Position numbers and translations under genes: made by a program. The notes beneath the pieces were generated by a model that had not been told where the DNA came from, made no database searches, and worked only from the letters and a program-made list of their open reading frames with translations. Below, piece by piece: positions 6,974 through 13,480 of a stretch of DNA of 16,628 nt. This stretch comes from Thiodiazotropha sp050305975 (GTDB taxonomy: Bacteria; Pseudomonadota; Gammaproteobacteria; Chromatiales; Chromatiaceae): NCBI GenBank assembly GCA_050305975.1, contig JBNLGI010000104.1, forward strand, positions 1-16,628. The letters run 5' to 3'. Within the stretch, counting starts at the first letter, position 1, and each line of letters begins with the position of its first letter.

Positions 6974-7690
6974 CTAACGCAAGGCGTAGTTGATGGGTAC
7001 GGTGAAGTCCCACGCGCTGCGCTCGAGCTCCTCCGGGAACGGCAGCTGGCCGCTGATCTTCTCCACCGCGGCGAGGGCGGCTTTGTCGAGCAGGCTGCTG
7101 CCGGAGCTGTCGATGATGCGCAGATCTTCGATCAGGCCGTTTCTGAGCACGGTGAATCCCACCACCACTTCGCCCTCCTGACGCAGTCGCACGGCTCGTC
7201 TCGGGTAACCTTTGTTGGTTTCAATGGCCTGACGCAGGGCGGCCTTGTACTCCTCTTCCAAGCGGCGGATCAGTCCGGTGTCGACTGCGGGCGCCACGGT
7301 CTGTCTGACAGGCGGTGGCGGCGGCTGCACCGGCTCGACAGGCTTCACCTCCGGTGGCGGTTTGGGTTTAGGCTTCGGCTCCGGTTTGGGCTTGGGCTCC
7401 GGCTTTGGTTTGGGCTTGGGTTTCGGTGGAGGCGGCGGTTCGACCTCGACCGGCTCCGGTTCGGGCGGCGGTTCCACCACGGGTTCCGGTTCGGGTTCGG
7501 GCAGAGGTTCAGGTTCCGGTTCCGGTTGGGGTTCGGGCGGCGGAGGCGGTTGAAACATCTGCAGGCTGACGGCCAGCCTGGTCTCCTCCACACTGTCGCT
7601 GGGCAGCTGGGCGATGCCGGCCAGCACCAGCGCCAGCAGCCCCAGGTGGACCAGGGCGGAGATCAGCAGTGCCGGAGCGTGGGTCCTCAT
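6974..7690 (-). CDS. tonB: TonB energy transducer protein
   Basis: Transmits proton-motive force from ExbB-ExbD across the periplasm to outer-membrane receptors. The 238 residues show the full TonB layout. A cytoplasmic/membrane anchor (about 7-28, LLISALVHLGLLALVLAGIA) carries the conserved Ser-x3-His pair (Ser11, His15). A proline-rich Glu-Pro then Lys-Pro spacer follows (about 47-127). The C-terminal TonB domain (about 150-238) has YPRRAVRLRQEGEVVVGFTV and ends VPINYALR. The spacer explains the strong low-complexity GGTTCC/GGCTTC-like DNA at about 7350-7550. Its start overlaps the exbD stop by 4 nt (ATGA). Last gene of a three-gene operon following a receptor gene. Confidence 0.92.
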   Translation of the reverse strand: MRTHAPALLISALVHLGLLALVLAGIAQLPSDSVEETRLAVSLQMFQPPPPPEPQPEPEPEPLPEPEPEPVVEPPPEPEPVEVEPPPPPKPKPKPKPEPKPKPEPKPKPKPPPEVKPVEPVQPPPPPVRQTVAPAVDTGLIRRLEEEYKAALRQAIETNKGYPRRAVRLRQEGEVVVGFTVLRNGLIEDLRIIDSSGSSLLDKAALAAVEKISGQLPFPEELERSAWDFTVPINYALR

Positions 7691-8064
7691 CGATCGCCGC
7701 GCGCAACGATCGACAGCTTCTCCAGTTTATTGGCCTTGAGCAGGTCGACCACCGTCACGAAACGGTCGAAGCGTACCGATTTGTCCACATAGAGCACCAC
7801 AGGCGTCTGCCGGGTCAGTGCGCCGAGCTGCCCGGACAGGGCCTCCGGCTCAACAGCCGTCTGGTTGAAGTAGATCTGCTCCTGGGCGTCGATGGCGATC
7901 TCCACCCCCGGCTCGTCGGTGAGCGTCTCAGTGTGTTCGGCCTCCGGCAGATCGAGACTGATCTTGCCCTGGGAGATGAAGGTAGCGGTGGTCAGCACGA
8001 TCGCCAGCAGCACCAGCATGATGTCGATGAAGGGGATGACGTTGACCGTGTCGATACGTTTCAT
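7687..8064 (-). CDS. exbD: ExbD, TonB-system proton channel subunit
   Basis: Inner-membrane protein forming the proton-driven motor with ExbB. The 125 residues have one N-terminal membrane helix (about 9-31) with NVIPFIDIMLVLLAIVLTT; Asp14 corresponds to the essential membrane Asp25 of E. coli ExbD. A periplasmic domain follows (YVDKSVRFDRFVTVVDLLK near 92-110). The cytoplasmic tail is very short. TolR is the alternative family member, but the tonB neighbour settles it. It overlaps exbB and tonB by 4 nt each. Confidence 0.93.
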   Translation of the reverse strand: MKRIDTVNVIPFIDIMLVLLAIVLTTATFISQGKISLDLPEAEHTETLTDEPGVEIAIDAQEQIYFNQTAVEPEALSGQLGALTRQTPVVLYVDKSVRFDRFVTVVDLLKANKLEKLSIVARGDR

Positions 8065-8486
8065 GATGCCTGCATCCGTTTCCAGCGCTCGGTCAGAACG
8101 TCGACCTTGCGCAGCAGGGCGTTGTAGAAGAGGATCGCCGGGATCGCCACCACCAGACCCATGGCGGTGGCCTTCAGCGCCAGGGCCAGGCCGAGCATGA
8201 TGGTGGCCGGTTCGATGTCGCCCCCCTGGCCCAGGTCGTAGAAGGTGATCAGGATTCCCATCACGGTGCCGAGCAGCCCGATGTAGGGCGCGTTGGCGCC
8301 GATGGAGGCGATGGTCGTCAGGTGCGAGGTGAGGGCGATGTTGAGGGTGTCGGGGTGGTCGAAGTCGTCAAGGCTGACCCGGGCGAAGAAGAGGTAGCGC
8401 TCGATCACCAGCCATACGGTGACGAAGCTCATCAGCCCCAGCAGACCGAAGATGACGATATCGAGATACGCTTTTATGAACTCCAC
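8061..8486 (-). CDS. exbB: ExbB, TonB-system proton channel subunit (short form)
   Basis: MotA/TolQ/ExbB-type inner-membrane channel subunit. At 141 residues it is the short form, much smaller than E. coli ExbB (244). Three membrane helices are visible: about 9-32, 64-84 (IGANAPYIGLLGTVMGILIT) and 96-122 (MLGLALALKATAMGLVVAIP). The last two carry the conserved GLLGTV and ALKATAxGLxxAIPA motifs. The start is GTG, with GGAGG only 4 nt upstream; no better start in frame is visible. First gene of exbB-exbD-tonB, read in the same direction as the receptor gene upstream. Confidence 0.92.
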   Translation of the reverse strand: MEFIKAYLDIVIFGLLGLMSFVTVWLVIERYLFFARVSLDDFDHPDTLNIALTSHLTTIASIGANAPYIGLLGTVMGILITFYDLGQGGDIEPATIMLGLALALKATAMGLVVAIPAILFYNALLRKVDVLTERWKRMQAS

Positions 8487-8541
8487 ACAGCCTCCAATTC
8501 AGTAACGCGGCACAGCGGGGTGTCGTGCTGATACTACCTGC

Positions 8542-8567
8542 AAAAAAAACAAGGGCCGGGACCCCCG
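8542..8567 (-). terminator. Weak hairpin plus T8 tract
   Basis: On the minus strand CGGG-GGT-CCCG is followed by GCCCTTG and a run of eight T. The stem is only 4 bp and is set off from the T-run by several bases, so termination would be weak. It lies after the receptor stop and before exbB, and could partly separate the two. Confidence 0.3.
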
Positions 8568-8582
8568 TTCGGGTGATGACTG

Positions 8583-8611
8583 ATTGTAGACGCACAGGTC
8601 CACGCACCCAA
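8583..8611 (-). promoter_or_regulatory. Candidate promoter for exbB-exbD-tonB
   Basis: On the minus strand TTGGGT (8611-8606), a 17-nt spacer, and TACAAT (8588-8583) form a plausible sigma-70 promoter in the 203-nt gap between the receptor gene and exbB. The -10 matches 5 of 6 consensus bases and the -35 only 3. The GGGAAAAA-TCCC site found before the two receptor genes is not present here. Confidence 0.33.
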
Positions 8612-8689
8612 AACGATCGTCCGGCCCAAACCGAGGATATCAACAATTCGACTCAATTTGCGGTGTTCTGTGCGAACCCGCCGCTGTGA

Positions 8690-10996
8690 TCAATAAAACG
8701 TGTAAGCGATTCCCGCATAGAACGCCCGCGGCGAGCCGGGGGAGAGAAAGCGGGGATTGTCATACTCCGGACCGAGCACCCCATCCGCCTCGCCGTAGAG
8801 GCCGAAGGTCTCGTATTCGGTATCGAACAGGTTCTCGACCTTGGCGAAGAGCCTGAGTTTGTCGGTCGCCTGGTACTCGCCGCGCAGATGGACCAGGGTG
8901 TAGCCGTCGATCTCCTGGTCGAGGTTGGCCTCGTCGCCGCGCATTACGATGCCGGAGCTGTACTGGGCGTCGAGACCGAGGGAGAGCTTCGAGGTCAGGC
9001 GGTAAGTCAGGCCCGCCTTCAGCAGGTTCTCAGGCAGGCCGGGCAGGCGGTCGCCGGGCTCGACCGTGATCTCGCCGGCCACCGCAAACGGATTGTTGGC
9101 ACTGGGCAGGTTCAGGGTCTCCTCGAAGGTCGCCTTCAGCCAGGTGTAGCTCAGGAACCAGTCGAGCCGGTTGTCGACCAGCTTGCCGTTGAGGTTGAGT
9201 TCGAGGCCGCGGCGCAGCGTTTTGCCCACGTTGTCGAAGTAGCCCTCGTTGGTCAGCGCGCCGGCGCTGATGAAGAGGATGTCGTCCTGATTGGTGGTCT
9301 GGAACAGGCCCAGATGCCAGGCCAGCCCCGCCAGCGAACCGCGCAGTCCGGCCTCCCAGGTCTTGGCCACCACCTGCTCCAGCGGCGGATCGGAGAGGAA
9401 GGCGTTGGGCAGGCGGCAGGGGTCGTCGGGGTCGGCGCAGGTCAGCTCCATGGCGGTGGGGGCGCGGTTCGATTCGCTGTAACCGGCGTAAAGGTTGAGT
9501 TCCGGTGTCAGGTCGTAGGCGAGACCGGCGGCGGGATTGAAGCGGCTGAAGCTGTGATCGCCGTTGAGGGCGGTGCCCAGTTGGTCGCGCAGTTCGATCT
9601 CCGTTCTGTTCCAGCGCCCGGAGAGGGTCAGCGCCAGCCGCTCGTTCAGCGACCAAGTGTCGGTCAGGTAGAAGGAGAGATTGCGGGTCTCGGTCTCTAC
9701 TTCGGTGAAGCTGTCGTCGACGAAAATGCCGCTGCCGATCGCCTGGCGGCTGTCGTCGAGGCTGCCCAGCTCGCTGCTGGATGAGAAGTCGACCGTGCTG
9801 CGATCCGCCGCCATGCCGACGATCAGTTGATTTTCCTGCTCCGCCAGTGGCTGCAGAAAGGCCGCCTGCAGGTTGAAACCGAGGGTGTCCTGATCGGTGG
9901 CGGAGCGGTTGACGGTGGCGCCATCCACCGCCTCGCTGGCGACCACGGGATTGCCGTTCTGGTCCAGCACGATCGCTTCCGCGCCATCCTCCTGCGAGCA
10001 GACGAAGCCGGCATTGAGGGGGTCGGCGCACTCCTCGAAGTCGGAGTCGTCGCCATTGAGGGCGTCGATCTTGCTGTTGCGATAGTAGATCGCGCCCTCC
10101 AGGATGACCTCCTCACCCAGCGTGCGTTGACCGCCCAGGCGCAACAGTGCCGCCTCCTGATCGGTGATATCGGGGCGGGTGAAGATGGTTTCGCGGCTCT
10201 CCTCCAGCAGGTCCGCAGGCAGCGGCCCGTTGCCGATCAGATTGCTGTCGCTCAGGCTAAGGGTCAGGTCGAGGGAACCCTCCTCCCCCTGCCAGGCGAG
10301 GTTGCCGAAGAGCTGTTTGGACTCGGATGGCGAATAGTCGCGCCAGCCGTCCTCCTCGAAATAGTTGGCGGTCACGAAGTAGCCCAGGTTCTCCTGGCTG
10401 CCGCCGAGGCTGGCCTGCGCGGTGTAGCGACCGAAGGAGCCGCCCGAGATCTCGGCCTCGGCGCCGGGATGGGTGAATCCGTTCTTGGTGCGCACCGAAA
10501 GGGCGCCGCCCAGGGTGTTGAGGCCGAACAGCGGATTGGAGCCCGACATCAGGTTGATGCCGGCAATGGCCGACTCCGGGATGACCGACCAGTTGACCGT
10601 GTCGCCGAAGGGTTCGTTGATGCGCACGCCGTCCATGTAGACCGACATGCCCTGGGGCAGGCCCATCAGTGGCGAAGCGACGAAGCCTCGATAGTAGAGG
10701 TCGGGCTGAAGCGGATTGCTCTGCGCCTGGTTGAGAAAGACGCTGCCGATCTTCTGATTGAGAAACTCCGAGAGATCGAGGCTCTGCTGCCGCTTCAGAT
10801 CGTTATCGGTGGCGATCTCGGTGTGCATCGGCAGCCGGTTGCGTTCGATCTCGACGCCGTGCAGCGGCGTGGTGCTGATCACATCGATGGCGTCCAGGCG
10901 CTCCTCGGCCAAGGTGGTTTGCGCGCTCGCCAAGGTGAGGATGGCGGCGTACAACATCGATTTTCGAAAGGTCGTTTCTGGTGCTACTGCATTCAT
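8690..10996 (-). CDS. TonB-dependent outer-membrane receptor (substrate unknown)
   Basis: A 768-residue beta-barrel transporter. A signal peptide (about 11-30, KSMLYAAILTLASAQTTLA then EE) precedes a TonB-box-like LDAIDVIST (34-42). The plug domain (about 45-172) contains LYYRGFVASPLMGLPQG, VYMDGVRINEPFGDTVNW and GSNPLFGLNTLGGALSV. The 22-strand barrel ends AFYAGIAYTFY, a good BAM C-terminal signal with terminal aromatic. Two long loops each have a Cys pair (EECADPLNAGFVC and LTCADPDDPC), likely disulfides. It belongs to a widespread receptor class (RGFxxSPLxGxPQG plug) whose ligands are mostly unknown; I cannot assign one. No strong Shine-Dalgarno precedes the ATG. It sits between a two-component system and exbB-exbD-tonB, all in one direction. 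Confidence 0.9.
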   Translation of the reverse strand: MNAVAPETTFRKSMLYAAILTLASAQTTLAEERLDAIDVISTTPLHGVEIERNRLPMHTEIATDNDLKRQQSLDLSEFLNQKIGSVFLNQAQSNPLQPDLYYRGFVASPLMGLPQGMSVYMDGVRINEPFGDTVNWSVIPESAIAGINLMSGSNPLFGLNTLGGALSVRTKNGFTHPGAEAEISGGSFGRYTAQASLGGSQENLGYFVTANYFEEDGWRDYSPSESKQLFGNLAWQGEEGSLDLTLSLSDSNLIGNGPLPADLLEESRETIFTRPDITDQEAALLRLGGQRTLGEEVILEGAIYYRNSKIDALNGDDSDFEECADPLNAGFVCSQEDGAEAIVLDQNGNPVVASEAVDGATVNRSATDQDTLGFNLQAAFLQPLAEQENQLIVGMAADRSTVDFSSSSELGSLDDSRQAIGSGIFVDDSFTEVETETRNLSFYLTDTWSLNERLALTLSGRWNRTEIELRDQLGTALNGDHSFSRFNPAAGLAYDLTPELNLYAGYSESNRAPTAMELTCADPDDPCRLPNAFLSDPPLEQVVAKTWEAGLRGSLAGLAWHLGLFQTTNQDDILFISAGALTNEGYFDNVGKTLRRGLELNLNGKLVDNRLDWFLSYTWLKATFEETLNLPSANNPFAVAGEITVEPGDRLPGLPENLLKAGLTYRLTSKLSLGLDAQYSSGIVMRGDEANLDQEIDGYTLVHLRGEYQATDKLRLFAKVENLFDTEYETFGLYGEADGVLGPEYDNPRFLSPGSPRAFYAGIAYTFY

Positions 10997-11032
10997 GGTC
11001 GATTCCGGTCAGTTTATTGTTTGTATGGGTGA

Positions 11033-11101
11033 TTTATAGAGGGAGCCCTTCCCGGGAGGAAGAGGATAATTTCATGGATTTTCGGGAATTTTTCCCGTGC
11101 C
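11033..11101 (-). promoter_or_regulatory. Receptor promoter with GGGAAAAA-TCCC operator
   Basis: On the minus strand GGCACGGGAAAAATTCCC (11101-11084) is followed 45 nt later by TATAAA (11038-11033), a 5/6 match to the -10 box, with no recognisable -35. The core lies within a perfect palindrome CGGGAA-TTT-TTCCCG (plus strand, 11083-11097). A second palindrome TCCCGGGA (11050-11057) sits between operator and -10. The operator would centre near -64, typical of an activator. A near-identical site precedes the other receptor gene. Confidence 0.55.
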
Positions 11102-11196
11102 AAAATTGAACATTTTTGAACAGTGTCACCGTTACAATTTTGGGCCATGGAGCGGATCGGCCCCGGGTTGGACAGGAGTGAACGGCGACAGGGAGC

Positions 11197-11215
11197 GGTG
11201 GGGCAGGGCCCCACC
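11197..11215. repeat. GGTGGGGC-type palindromic repeat, copy 2
   Basis: GGTGGGGC-AGG-GCCCCACC followed by CTAC, the same unit as near 6747 and 15743. It lies in the 316-bp gap between the response regulator and receptor genes. Confidence 0.7.
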
Positions 11216-11245
11216 CTACAGGGTTTCTTTGTTAAGCAATGCAGC

Positions 11246-11302
11246 GGTGCGGCAAGCCGCACCCTACCCGTGATCAAGCTGTGGGGTGCGGCTTGCCGCA
11301 CC
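11246..11302. repeat. REP/BIME-like inverted pair of GGTGCGGC hairpins
   Basis: GGTGCGGC-AA-GCCGCACC (11246-11263) and GGTGCGGC-TT-GCCGCACC (11285-11302) face each other across a 21-nt spacer that includes CGTGATCAAGC. Both hairpins are perfect. The spacer matches 18 of 21 bases of the spacer in the pair at 16440-16496. The right copy ends 10 nt from the response-regulator stop codon, so it folds right after that gene in the leftward mRNA. Confidence 0.78.
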
Positions 11303-11312
11303 GAATGCCGGG

Positions 11313-11960
11313 CTATTCGCTGATCGGATCGATGACCCCGTGGCGGATCGCCAGGTGCACCAGTTCGGTATTGGTCTTCACGTCGAGCTTGGCTTTGATC
11401 TGGGTGGTGTAGTTGGCCACTGTCTTGTAGCTCAGCGCCAGCTCGTTGGCGGTCTCGGCCGGGGTCATGCCGTGAGCCAGCAGGGTGAAGATCTGGAATT
11501 CCCGGGTGGTCAGGCAGTCGAATAGCTCGCGGCCCCGGCCGGCCCGACGCAGGGCCATGTTTTTCGCCAGTTCGTGATCGATGAAGGCATGACCGGCGGC
11601 GACGGTTCGGATGGCGTCGACCATGACCTCGGCGGCGCTGTTTTTGGTGATGTAGCCGCGTGCTCCGGCTGCCAGGGCCTTCTCCACGAAGGCGGTGTCG
11701 TCGTGCATGCTGAAGACCAGGACCGCGGCCTCGCGATCGCGTGCGACGATGCGCCGGATCGCCTCCAGGCCGCCGATGCCGGGCAGTGACAGGTCCATCA
11801 CCACCACGTCCGGGTGGAGTTCGGCGAAGCGCTGGCAGGCCTCTTCGCCCCGTTCCGCTTCGGCCACCACCTCGACCCCCGAAGCGCTGTCGAGCAGGGT
11901 GCGGTAGCCTGCCCGCACCACGGCGTGATCGTCGACCAACAGGACCCGGATTGCGCTCAT
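11313..11960 (-). CDS. LuxR/NarL-family response regulator
   Basis: A 215-residue two-domain regulator. Receiver domain (1-120): acidic pair Asp10-Asp11 in LLVDDH, phospho-acceptor Asp56 in VVVMDLSLPG, Ser84 in VFSMHDD and Lys106 in YITKNS. The LuxR-type helix-turn-helix (about 148-210) has LTTREFQIFTLLAHGMTPAE and LSYKTVANYTTQIKAKL. Its ATG overlaps the histidine kinase stop by 4 nt (ATGA), so the two are a cognate pair. It probably binds the shared site before the two flanking receptor genes (inference). The nearest named relatives by partner kinase type would be the MoxX/UvrY-like regulators; no symbol is safe. Confidence 0.92.
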   Translation of the reverse strand: MSAIRVLLVDDHAVVRAGYRTLLDSASGVEVVAEAERGEEACQRFAELHPDVVVMDLSLPGIGGLEAIRRIVARDREAAVLVFSMHDDTAFVEKALAAGARGYITKNSAAEVMVDAIRTVAAGHAFIDHELAKNMALRRAGRGRELFDCLTTREFQIFTLLAHGMTPAETANELALSYKTVANYTTQIKAKLDVKTNTELVHLAIRHGVIDPISE

Positions 11961-13309
11961 TGCTCGTCTGCCTCTGAATCGGCCTTGGTGGATAGTGTCG
12001 GAGGTAGGGTGATCTCAATCGATACACCCTGGCCCGCTGCGCTGGCAAGGGAGATTTTCCCATTCAGCGCCTCGACCCGCTCGCGCATGCCGAGCAGCCC
12101 CATGCCCTTGTTGCGGGTCTGGTCATCGAAACCCTTGCCGTTGTCGCTAATCCGCAGCGAGATTCCGCCTCGGGAGTCCCGTTCAAGCTGGACCTCGACC
12201 TTCTCCGCCAGCGCATGCCGGGCCACATTGGTCAGCGCCTCCTGCACGATGCGATAGAGGGTGATGGCCGTATCCTCGTCGATCTCATTGAAATCGCCGC
12301 GGATGGTGAGGGCGCAGAAGCTCTCCTCCTGGCGGTCGTTCCAGCCATCGACCAAGCGCTCGATCGCCGTCACCAGCCCCAACTCTTCCAGGGCCACCGG
12401 GCGCAGGCGATTCATCATGTCGCGCACCACGCCATACATCTGGTTGCAGACGCCGATGATGGTGTTGGCGCTCTCCGGACTGGCGTCGCGTTGTTGGCGG
12501 AGGTTGACCGCCATCGCCTTGATGGCGCTGATCGACTGGCCCAGTTCGTCATGCAGTTCCCGCGACAGGTGGCGTCGCTCGGACTCCTGCACCGAATGGA
12601 GTCTGCGGTTGAGCTGGCGATTCTCCTGTTGCTGGCGTTCCAGCACCTGCGCCATGTGGTTGAACTGCTGTGACAGGCGGTCGAGTTCGGGCAGGCGAAA
12701 TGCGGGCAGTCGCGCGGCGTAGTCACCCGACTGGATGATTCCCAGGCCGGTGCTGATCTGATTCACCGGACGCAAGGAGCGACGGATGACGACGGTCATG
12801 AGCGCCAGGCAGATGAGGGTGAACACGACGATCAGCGCAAGGATGGAGCGGACCTCCCGCCAGACTTTCAGAATCTCGTCCATGGGATCGGCCAGAATGA
12901 TGATCTCGGTACTGCCGAACTCCGGACTGGCGATCCGCTTGTGGTACTCCGCCGGCGTCGGTTTGACCAGTTTTACGAACCAGGCCGGTACGCTCTTGCG
13001 GGGCGAAGCGAGCGGCTCGCTGAAGGGATAGATGATGGTGCCGTCGCCGCGCACCACCGCAATGTGCAGATGGCGGATGTCGTCGAGCCGCTGCAGATGG
13101 CTGATCAGGATCTGCTGTGCCTTCACTTCGCTGTCGGCATGACCGCTGATGAGCGCCGCGGTCAGCAGTTGCATGGTCAGGCGGGCGCTCGACTCGACCT
13201 CTTCGGAGATGTTGCTGCGGGCGACGCCGAGGGCGATATAGGCGCCGCAGGCGATCATCGTTATGACGATCGCGATCACCAGCAGCAGCAGTCGGCTTGT
13301 CAGAGTCAT
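11957..13309 (-). CDS. Membrane histidine kinase, HisKA_3 type, LapD/MoxY-like sensor
   Basis: A 450-residue sensor kinase. First membrane helix about 6-28; periplasmic sensor about 30-152; second helix about 155-176; HAMP about 177-230, extending into a coiled coil (LERQQQENRQLNRRLHSVQE). The HisKA_3 phosphorylation site is His253 in SRELHDELGQS. The ATPase has QEALTNVARHA (356-366), DNGKGFD (389-395) and GMGLLGMRERV (402-412). The sensor segment with SVPAWFVKLVKPTPAEYHKR and IIILADPMDEILKVWRE looks like the LapD/MoxY N-terminal domain, known from MoxY, the kinase partner in methanol dehydrogenase regulation in Paracoccus. That domain call is from memory of the family pattern. Divergent from the PqqU-like receptor gene. 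Confidence 0.9.
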   Translation of the reverse strand: MTLTSRLLLLVIAIVITMIACGAYIALGVARSNISEEVESSARLTMQLLTAALISGHADSEVKAQQILISHLQRLDDIRHLHIAVVRGDGTIIYPFSEPLASPRKSVPAWFVKLVKPTPAEYHKRIASPEFGSTEIIILADPMDEILKVWREVRSILALIVVFTLICLALMTVVIRRSLRPVNQISTGLGIIQSGDYAARLPAFRLPELDRLSQQFNHMAQVLERQQQENRQLNRRLHSVQESERRHLSRELHDELGQSISAIKAMAVNLRQQRDASPESANTIIGVCNQMYGVVRDMMNRLRPVALEELGLVTAIERLVDGWNDRQEESFCALTIRGDFNEIDEDTAITLYRIVQEALTNVARHALAEKVEVQLERDSRGGISLRISDNGKGFDDQTRNKGMGLLGMRERVEALNGKISLASAAGQGVSIEITLPPTLSTKADSEADEQ

Positions 13310-13394
13310 GGGGTCATTCGGTCTGCATCAGGCGCTATTGTGCCGGCGGCGATGGACAGGAGTTGAACCCGGCGGCGGGAGTCGCGCCGAGTGG

Positions 13395-13465
13395 GGCTCG
13401 GGAAAAAATCCCATAGCATCGCGAGGCCAACTGGCTTATTCATTGCAATGAGGATGCCATACATT
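13395..13465 (+). promoter_or_regulatory. PqqU-like receptor promoter with GGGAAAAA-TCCC operator
   Basis: GGCTCGGGAAAAAATCCC (13395-13412) matches 16 of 18 bases of the site before the other receptor gene. Forty-five nt further lies CATACA (13458-13463), overlapping TACATT (13460-13465), a weak -10; no -35 is evident. The site is also about 87 bp upstream of the divergent histidine kinase gene and could serve both directions. Confidence 0.5.
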
Positions 13466-13480
13466 CTGCCGGAGTGAATC

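Noticed and set aside
6726..6977. 83-codon frame in the gap after the DUF2061 gene
   Set aside because: No ribosome site, crosses two palindromic repeats, and the product has no family resemblance.
7340..7560. Tandem DNA repeat region
   Set aside because: The low-complexity DNA is explained by the Glu-Pro/Lys-Pro spacer of TonB.
6908..7792. 294-codon plus-strand frame over tonB
   Set aside because: Runs through the proline-rich repeat DNA of tonB and the REP hairpins; its FRFRLRFG-type repeats are an antisense artefact.
9827..11032. 401-codon plus-strand frame antisense to the leftward receptor gene
   Set aside because: Shadow of a convincing receptor gene; biased, low-information protein with no recognisable domain.
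11197..11302. Classical rho-independent terminators at the GC-rich hairpins
   Set aside because: None of the hairpins is followed by a U-tract on either strand.
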